In this document: piece by piece, positions 57,102 to 64,000 of the stretch | How the letters are laid out: each line of letters begins with the position of its first letter | Numbering within the stretch: the first letter of the stretch is position 1 | Assembly (NCBI GenBank): GCA_018136815.1 | Contig: CM030932.1 | Location: 6,052,407 to 6,116,406 of the forward strand | DNA from: Isochrysis galbana | Taxonomy: Eukaryota > Haptophyta > Isochrysidales > Isochrysidaceae | Direction of reading: 5' to 3' | DNA: 64,000 nt | The notes under the pieces: generated by a model | What the model saw: only the letters and a program-made list of their open reading frames with translations | Database searches by the model: none | Told to the model about the DNA's origin: nothing | Translations under genes and position numbers: made by a program

Positions 57102-57681
57102 CTACAGCAGTCTGTAGCCGCCGAAAATCCCCCCGATGAATCCTCCAGCTAGACCAGGATGCCGTTGAAAAAATGGCGATACCTTGGATGCCGCGATTTT
57201 GCTGTCCTCCATCGTCAGGCTGTGAGCAAAGCATGAGGAGCACCACAGAGTAGAGAGCTTGACAATACGATGAGTCTAGAAAGTGACAGGCTTCGCACTG
57301 CACGGCAGCACTGGCTCACCTGCCATCCCCATCAAAGTCGAGGTTTTGTGCATGCACCATGGCCTGCTCATGAAGCATCCGCGCGGTGGCTCTGGCATTG
57401 GCGTGCACATCTTCTGGCGAGACCCACCCCTGATGCAAAGCGACCCCCGTGCTGATGCCCCCAATGACAGCCGCCGTCACGAGAGCACCCTGGAGCTTGC
57501 GCAGAAGCCAGCTGGCGACTATTCCGCAGCCAACGCCGACCGCGCACTCACCGCCGTGGCCGCGCGTGACGTTGAGCGCCATCTCGAGGAAGCGCTCGAC
57601 GTCGGCCTCGTCCAGACTGAGTGCCCTCGTCCCCTCAATCACGTTTGCGAATGCGAGCAGTAGCGAGGCAGTCACCGCCAT
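57102..57681 (-). CDS. FUN14 domain-containing protein, 2 exons
   Basis: Exons 57681-57320 and 57201-57102; intron 118 nt, donor GGCAG/GTGAGC, acceptor GGACAG, phase 2; 153 residues. FUN14 proteins (FUNDC1 type) are small mitochondrial outer-membrane or plastid proteins linked to mitophagy and lipid transport. The family pattern is seen in 'GECAVGVGCGIVASWLLRKLQG' followed by 'LVTAAVIGGISTGVALHQGWV' (two hydrophobic helices separated by the Lys turn) and the C-terminal 'HPGLAGGFIGGIFGGYRLL'. A 'DFDGDGS' loop before the last segment resembles an EF-hand loop. The ATG at 57681 begins a hydrophobic N-terminus (MAVTASLLLAFANVIEG) that may be a signal or transit sequence. An N-terminal LIR motif is not obvious. 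Confidence 0.75.
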
Positions 57682-59939
57682 TGGAAGGGCAGGTAATGCC
57701 GCGCGATCTTCGAGCCAAGCAGCACAGAGAGAGAGACCACGCGTTTTCAATAAGCTAACCAAAACTTACAGCTCAAAAACCGTTTGTATTTGTAGTCTTG
57801 TAGAGCGCGCACCGACCTACGTCGGGCGACTCTCCGGGAAAAAGCACCGGGGGGGGGGGAACTCTCGTCAACAAAGGGGAACAGCCCTTACCAGCTCGCG
57901 CCGTGAGCAATCCTCGAGAAACAAGTGGCCGCGACTCGAGTAACCTGTGCCACACCTAGGGTACTCTCCTCCACCTTGGGTCTGGGTCACTCCCTTCTCT
58001 CTCTCTCCTGTCGCCAGCCGCCCCCTACCCGTTTCCCGTTTGCTAACGACAACGACGCAAACAGGGCCTGAGGGCCTGTTTCTCACCGCACTCCATCGGG
58101 GGAGGTGCAAACCCCCCCTCTCCCTCTCTCCACTCTCACCCCGCGTCGTCCCTGTGGCGCGTCACCATGCGCGCGCCCTGGCCTGCTCTCAGAGGTCCCC
58201 TATGGGGGCTCCCAGAGGGCCAGCAAGGGCAGCTCAGGGAGCAGCAGTGGAGGCTGGGGCTGGGGCTCAGCCCCTGCCCCTGGCCCCTGGCCCCCCCTGC
58301 CTCTCCCACGCTCGCCACGCTGGACGCTGGCCATGGGATGACGAATTGGGCTGGCCCATAGGGCCTGAGGGCAATGAGGAAGGATGCATGCCGGCGGCAG
58401 GCGCGGCGGAGGAGACGACTTCAGAGGTGCTGACGGGCTGAAGCCCGTCAGCAGAGGAAGGCGGGCAGGCGGGCTTGAGCGAGGGCGAGGACGGCGGCGA
58501 AAGCGACATGGAACGAGCGGCGAAAGGCGAGGGTGAGTGTGAGGAGGGCTGTGGTGGCAGGGGCTGGCGAGGTGAGGAGGGATTGTAAGGTCTGAGTGTT
58601 ACGAGAGCGAGAGCGACGAGAGCGAGAGCGACGACGGATGACGACTGACGACAGGACGACGGACAACGACACCCAGGAAAACACCCCGACTCTCGCCCCA
58701 CGACTTTCTCACATAACTCGACTGAAATCAAACCCAAACACTCCGATCAGACAACAACGGACGACGATCAAAGGGCGATCTGTCGGCGATCTTGTCTGGA
58801 ACGGGAATCGCACCATAACGGAATCGAGGGGCAATCTTGCTACGCAGGATTCCAAGAGACCTACCAAATAAGACGAAAGGAGTGCGATGTGCCTAAGGGG
58901 GAGATGCGAAGAGGTCGCAAATTAAACCTGATTGCCCCCAGAAGCAGATAAAGAACCGCAGGGGAGATAGCAAATTAAACCTATCTGCGAGGCGCCTGGG
59001 AGGAAGAAAGGTGGGGAAACTTCCCTTCTCTTTCGAGAGGAAGAGAGAGGGCGCTCCACAACCCACGATCCCATGCATCCAAGCGAAGCTTTTGACCGAG
59101 AACGAGAACGAGAGAATTATAACGATAAATACCGAACGACGAAGAGAAGAGCGAAGCCTAACGAGTGTCGATTCGCGAATGCGACATGGGAGCCTCCCAA
59201 AGGCCCCTGTATGCCTGACGACCAGGGACAGGGACAGGGGGGGAGTCAGCTCGAGGGCAGGCCCAATGCGCAATGCGGGCGTAGGAGTGTGGAGTGTGGG
59301 AGTGCGGCTCGCGGCCCGCGCCCACTATGGGCCTGGGCCGAATTGTTGAGTGCCCTGCCCCTGCCAGAGGGCAGGGGCTGGGGTTGAATGTACGGGCCCA
59401 ACCCGGGGGGTGTCCGCGATGGAGAGAGGGAGGCGCGAGGCCCCCATTGACCCCCACTTATAAAAGTAAAAGTAGGTTGATGTTGCTGTCACGCTGTCAC
59501 AAATACATACACCTATCTATGCACCCCTCCACATCTCCCCCCCCGCAGGCCCCCGGCTCCCATTCTAACCCCCCACAGGTTGCAATAGGTGAAAACCCAG
59601 TAAGGCGAACCGGCGAACCGACCTACGTCGGCCGACTCACGACCAGCAAAAGCACGGGGGGGGGGGAGGAACTCTCTATCTAATCCAAGTTGGATCCAAG
59701 AAGAACGGCCTCCACCAAGGTACCCATCCAAATGGTATCCGTCTGACGATGCGGGCGGCGGGGCAGCAGTCAGCATGGGGACCAGTTGGGGGGGGGGGGG
59801 GCAGCGGCGGCGGACCGGTGGAGGGAAGACCAGATGCCATGTCATAATGTAAAAATAAACCATAAACCGACACTTATGGTCCTCGGCCGACGGCCGTTCG
59901 CCCCCCTTCACCCTTCATTTTGGTATGAATTAAATGCGT
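57682..59939. repeat. Three adjacent repeats
   Basis: 58070-58335 is the inverse of 63710-63995. 58338-59187 is the second copy of 32101-33228. 59200-59480 is the inverse of 63465-63720. Short G-homopolymers at 57848, 59655 and 59790. No host gene recognised. Confidence 0.75.
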
Positions 59940-59942
59940 GCC

Positions 59943-60612
59943 TGTCGAACACGCGATGACTACTGGCTCGTAGGCAGAGGGCCGTTCGACCGAGCCGGCA
60001 GCTGACGCGGCCGTGAAAGAGTCGTTGGTTGTTGCTTGCGGGAATATGTCTGAGAGGTCATAGTAGGAGTCGGGTCTGACAGTGGCTGCCATCGAGTGCT
60101 AGGGACGAAGAGGGAGACGAAGGTTCGGAGGCTCGCAACGCGCGGCGTTGGAGGGTAGGTAGGGCCGAGGCTAGCTAGTGAGCTAGTGGAAGAGAGAGAG
60201 CGAGAATGAGAGATTCTTAGGTCCAAGGTAGACACGAGGGACTACAACGCAGGGACCCAAAAAAAAGGCCCCGACACACGGACACACACGAACTAAACCA
60301 AACAGGGCGAAAACTAACCACACCTAGGACGGACTGCCAAGCGTCGGTACCAAGGCAACTTATCGGCGCACAGACGTGCGACAGAGAAGTCGGAATAGCG
60401 AAGGCAGACCTCGCTGGGGAGCTACCACCGATACACGAAGAGAAGACAGAAGACTACAACCGATGCACGAAGAGAAGACAGAAGACAGTCAGGGAACGTT
60501 TGATGACACCGAAAGAAAGTAAGAGAAGGGGTGGAATGTCGCCGACGAGACCTTGAGGCTTAAAATAACCCACAGGTTAGAAGTAAAAGTCTGTCATCGT
60601 ATGGAATACGAC
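59943..60612 (-). repeat. Copy C of the small-ORF repeat, 5'-truncated
   Basis: The small ORF starts at ATG 60092 (MAATVRPDSYYDLSDIFPQATTND...YEPVVIACSTG). Homology to copies A and B extends upstream only to 'cgtatggaatacgaca' near 60612, about half of the leader. Contains a 36-bp duplication ('gatgcacgaagagaagacag'). Confidence 0.65.
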
Positions 60613-60841
60613 AGTGCCCCTCAACTTCAACTTGGAACTTTGCGGCCTATACCTATAGGCCAGAGCCTATAGTGGGCATCTGCCGTTTTTGTCCCCAGTC
60701 CCCATTGCGCGATCACGCCCTTACCCGTCCTATAGGTTTAAAATTCAACTTACTTAATATTCTTGCTGCGCACGCGGCTAGACCCACTACTCTCACGCAA
60801 GTGTTTTACATCCCCACTCCCCCGGCCCTTCCCCCCCGTCA

Positions 60842-61876
60842 TCAGGCGACTCCTCCATGTGCGCGCGAGCCGGCTGTATTGACTCGTTCTAATCTTCTCA
60901 TTCCTTGGTCACTCCCCCTCCCTCCCGCTTCCCAGCCCGGCTTCGCTATCGGGCCATCAAACATGGCGGAGAGCAAGGAGCAAGTGGGCGTGTGCCCCAT
61001 TCCGGACCTTGAGGAGCTCAGCGCCCACGCAGCCAACATGCACGCGATGAGTGTGCCCAGAGAACAGCGGCGCGATGGCGTGGTGGCGCAGCGGTCGTCG
61101 CGGTCGGGCGGCAGAATGGGCGCTTGCTGCTGCGGACGCAGGAGCGCGAGAAGCTGCACCACCTCCCCTGTCGTCTCGGGGAAAAGGAAGCCCGAGTGGC
61201 TGTGGAACTCGCGCGCAATCACGGGCGCCGCCTTGAGCCACGTCTCAGCAACCTGTGCCTGCATCCAGTCCTGCACGAGCACACTCGACGCGCGGAGCGC
61301 CTCCAGGTCGGCGAGCGACTCGCGCAGCCGCGTGGAGTGGTCGTTGGCGTCCGTCGCCAGCTCAAAGCACCCGAGCATGAGGTGCGCACGCGCTCGCAGC
61401 AGCAACGCCTGCGGGTCGTCGTCGCCTGGCGCGAGTAGCGCCGCGTCGCAATCAGCGACCGCACGCTCGCAGCAGTCTCGCGAGTCATCCGTGCCGAACC
61501 GCAGGCCGGCGAGCTGCAGCAGGGCTGTCGCCCGCCCTCGGTGCAGTGACCCCAGCTGGCGTGCAGGCGGCAGTTCAAGAGATTCCATCACCTGCAGCGC
61601 CTTGCCCCACGACTCGACGGCCATCTCGATGCGGAAAGCCCTCTCATCGCACCGCCTGTGGGCTGCGGCGGCGGTGCTGTACGCCTGCGCGTCCCAGGCA
61701 TGCCCCTCCGCCAGCCGCGAGGCCGCCGCGTCGTCCAATGCACAGGCGCGCTCGCTCGGCGCCCAGTAGCGTGTGACCGGCTTTGTGCGCCGCGAGGAGA
61801 GCGAAGAGGAGACGGAGGAAGGGGTACTCGACCTCGACGAGCTCGAGAGGGTGGGGGAGGCGGGGATGGAGAGCAT
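60842..61876 (-). CDS. TPR-like helical protein
   Basis: Single exon, 344 residues from ATG 61876. A Ser-rich N-terminus (SIPASPTLSSSSRSSTPSS) precedes helical pairs with TPR-like spacing: 'ACALDDAAASRLAEGHAWDAQ', 'MAVESWGKALQVMESLELP', 'LHRGRATALLQLAGLRFG', 'CCERAVADCDAALLAPGDDDPQALLLRARAHLMLG', 'ESLADLEALRASSVLVQDW'. It was probably a cytosolic scaffold or chaperone adaptor. The last 80 residues are of poor quality, and the frame ends in the 30740-type repeat, so the natural C-terminus may have been replaced by repeat sequence. Confidence 0.55.
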   Translation of the reverse strand: MLSIPASPTLSSSSRSSTPSSVSSSLSSRRTKPVTRYWAPSERACALDDAAASRLAEGHAWDAQAYSTAAAAHRRCDERAFRIEMAVESWGKALQVMESLELPPARQLGSLHRGRATALLQLAGLRFGTDDSRDCCERAVADCDAALLAPGDDDPQALLLRARAHLMLGCFELATDANDHSTRLRESLADLEALRASSVLVQDWMQAQVAETWLKAAPVIAREFHSHSGFLFPETTGEVVQLLALLRPQQQAPILPPDRDDRCATTPSRRCSLGTLIACMLAAWALSSSRSGMGHTPTCSLLSAMFDGPIAKPGWEAGGRGSDQGMRRLERVNTAGSRAHGGVA

Positions 61877-61960
61877 AGGGCGCCTAGTGCGCCGCGCGGC
61901 TGCTCGCCGGCGGCGCTTGGGCGCTCGGGGCGAAGATACTGCTGCGGGATCGTGACGACG

Positions 61961-62070
61961 GCGAACGGCGAACGAGGTTCGGTGGGGCGGCGAGACGCTC
62001 CTAGCGGCCCTAGACCCTAGACCCTAGAGTGATGGATTGTACGAGAGTGCTAGACTTACAAAGAACCTGA
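61961..62070. repeat. Repeat shared with 41316-41420
   Basis: 'gcggcgag.cgctcctagcggccctag', then TGTA.GAGA-type sequence and 'cttacaaagaac'. Contains the short tandem ccctaga x3. Confidence 0.7.
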
Positions 62071-63464
62071 ATTATCAGTGAGTTGATAGGTTCACGGAGC
62101 GCGCACCGCCCACCTCCTCTCCTGGCGCCCACCCCTAGGCCTATGGCGGTATGGCGGTCAAGCGTCAGGCGGTCAAACAGGGATTTTTTACTTTTTAACT
62201 AATAGTAAGGGTTGGGCTGCATTTTTGACCATGGCGCGATGCTCAATAAAAAACCTCCAGGGGGGGCCACCTGCCGCCACGAAAATGTTCGCCACAAGAA
62301 ATGGTGCGATTCGCCCCCCTCTCCCCCCCTCCGTCACGGTCGTCACGCGCGGTCGCATCCGCAATCGACCTTTTTCCCTTTTTTTTAGAAGTCGTCTACG
62401 TTTCTGTGCCCCCTCCCTACATGTGAAACTCAGCGGGTTCACTCTCCAAACTCATTAAACTCAGTATGTTTTTGGCCATGGAAGAAACTCAGGGAAACTC
62501 AGTGGGAAACTCAGATACCGGGGGGGGGGGGTTCCCTAGGGGTTGGTGAGGCAGAGTTTCCCTCCTCTCCCGTTTCCCTCCTCTACCCCCTTCCCCTGCC
62601 CTTTCTTTCCCCGCACGTGTCCTCTTTGTGCCGAAACTATACCCTTTCCCATTATTACCTCTCGGCCTCGTTCCTGTCTCTACATAGCCCCCCGGCTCCC
62701 CCCCCTCCCCCCCCTCCCGCCCCTTACTCCACTTGCGAAACGAACCCCCCCCTTCTTATATAAAATTTTCCTCCCTTGTTTTATCTTTATGTAAAGCTTC
62801 CCCGGTCGCTTCGTCGCTTCACGGCGTCCGGGGCCGTCGGCCCCGGCCGCTTCACCGTCACCCCACGCCGGGGCCTGCGGCCCCGACTGCCTCTCCTAGA
62901 AACTCAGCCAAACTCATATGTATTAGCCCTCCGTAGAAACTCACTGAATCTGTGTTTCACATGTAGGCCCCCCTCCTTGTAGGCTAGTCACCGTTGGAGA
63001 ATCTCGCTACATCCCCTGCGCCTTCTTCGCCTTCGCCTCCTTTGTCGCCTACCTTGTCTCCACACTCCACACTCCGAACCAGGCCTTAGGTAGTTAGTGT
63101 ATCGAGTATCGAGTATCGAGTATCGAGGCCGGACCCGCTCGACGTCTCTCGGCTTCTAACTACGTTCCGAGTTCTAGTTCTTGGCCGCGCATGAAATTGT
63201 AGAAGGTCTCAACTCTTGTTTGATTCTTTGAGTTCTTCAATTCATTCGGTTCATTCTTTCGTTCTTTGTCCGAGTTACCGTGTTCGTTCGGAGTGTGATT
63301 GTGTACCCGTAAGTTTCTCAGGAGGGATGTGCGCCCCAAGTGAGACTTGTCTTTAAATAAACCGCGTTGGTTTAACCCGCTGAGTGCGCACACTCTTCGG
63401 GGTGAGAAGGCAAGAGGGTCACATTCACTTGTGATTGTTGTGTTCTCTCGTTTGTTTGTTCAAC
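62071..63464. other. Non-coding, with AAACTCAG repeats
   Basis: 62425-62520 and 62900-62945 contain at least eight AAACTCA[G/T/C] units. 62340-62430 and 62965-63060 match the repeat at 43330-43490 in inverse orientation. 63098-63127 is (gtatcga)n. No gene recognised. Confidence 0.5.
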
Positions 63465-64000
63465 CTACTTTTATAAGTGGGGGTCAATGGGGGCCTCGCG
63501 CCCCCCTCTTTCCATCGCGGACACCCCCCGGGGTGGGCCCGTACATTCAACCCCAGCCCCTGCCCTCTGGCAGGGGCAGGGCACTCATCAAATCAGCCCA
63601 GACCCCTAGTGGGCGCGGGCCGCGAGCCGCACTCCCAGGCCCGCATGGGCCTGCTCTCGTACTGACTCCCCCCCCATCCCTGGTCGCCAGGCAGACAGGG
63701 GCCTCAGGGCGGCACCCAAGGCCAGCGAGGCGAGCGAGGGAGAGGCAGGGGGGGCCAGGGGCTGAGCCCCAGCCTCCACTGCCCCCTGAGCTGGCCCTGC
63801 TGGCCCTCTGGGCGCCCCTGAAGGACCTCTGAGAGCAGGCCATGGCGCGCCGCATGGCGACGCGCCGCAGGGACCGGGGCGGAAGAGAATGGAACGAGGG
63901 AGAGGGGGGGATTTGCACCCCCCCGATGGAGTGTGGTGAGAAACGAGCCCCGTTTGCGTTAGCAAACGGGCGAAGGGGGGCGGCTGGCGACAGGAGAGGC
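63465..64000. repeat. GC-rich repeat family 3
   Basis: Begins 'caacctacttttataagtgg', the inverse of the end of 59200-59480. The remainder is the inverse of 58010-58335. It runs off the window. Confidence 0.8.

Overview
This is nuclear DNA of a eukaryotic microalga with a red-lineage secondary plastid. A haptophyte or a similar chromist fits best, but that is an inference. Three things point there. Genes are interrupted by short spliceosomal introns (49-324 nt), at least two of them with GC-AG ends. Several genes encode N-terminal signal/transit-like presequences, and one resembles the cytochrome b6f assembly factor CCB4. About two thirds of the window is repeats, low-complexity tracts and transposable-element debris, with long G/C homopolymers throughout.

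Layout. 0.5-1.0 kb: partial aspartyl/asparaginyl beta-hydroxylase-like gene. 1.5-3.9 kb: single-exon NOL10/Enp2 (ribosome biogenesis). 5.1-6.1 kb: plastid-type membrane protein. 7.6-13.4 kb: the best-resolved gene, RNA polymerase III second-largest subunit (RPC2), seven exons with a 431-residue intein in the last. 13.8-14.9 kb: copy A of a repeat carrying a conserved small ORF. 14.9-15.7 kb: coiled-coil ORF split by a SINE. 17.3-18.3 kb: four-exon secretory FKBP. 18.8-21.2 kb: GC-rich repeat, about 340 bp of (GA)n, copy B of the small-ORF repeat. 21.3-21.9 kb: deaminase-fold gene. 22.6-24.5 kb: repeat-derived CCCH zinc-finger ORF and a tandemly duplicated small gene. 25.3-26.5 kb: four-exon putative plastid protein. 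26.6-28.4 kb: a MITE and a hAT-like TIR element loaded with a minisatellite. 29.3-30.1 kb: CCB4-like gene. 31.2-32.1 kb: 870-bp foldback element. 34.2-40.6 kb: Ty3/gypsy chromovirus (minus strand) with three frame breaks. 43.8-44.8 kb: secreted Cys-rich protein. 46.9-47.6 kb: Ala-rich protein. 49.7-52.3 kb: four-exon sirtuin fused to UBA and HDAC6-like ZnF-UBP domains. 53.5 kb: 46-residue membrane microprotein. 54 kb: helical protein. 57.1-57.7 kb: FUN14 protein. 60.8-61.9 kb: TPR-like protein. The rest is repeats.

The genes are monocistronic and mostly unrelated: basal transcription and ribosome biogenesis (RPC2, NOL10), plastid biogenesis (CCB4-like and two presequence proteins), secretory folding (FKBP), mitochondrial quality control (FUN14) and deacetylation/ubiquitin signalling (sirtuin). 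Short sequence blocks recur 100-150 bp upstream of several minus-strand genes and may be shared promoter/5'UTR elements.

The most notable items are the RPC2 intein with an apparently dead homing endonuclease, the UBA-ZnF-UBP-sirtuin fusion that lacks the sirtuin zinc cysteines, a T-tailed SINE family with clear target-site duplications, a hAT-like element with exact 8-bp duplications, and a small conserved peptide reused in three repeat copies with synonymous divergence. Exon coordinates were worked out by hand from splice signals, reading frame and family alignment recalled from knowledge; no database search was possible.
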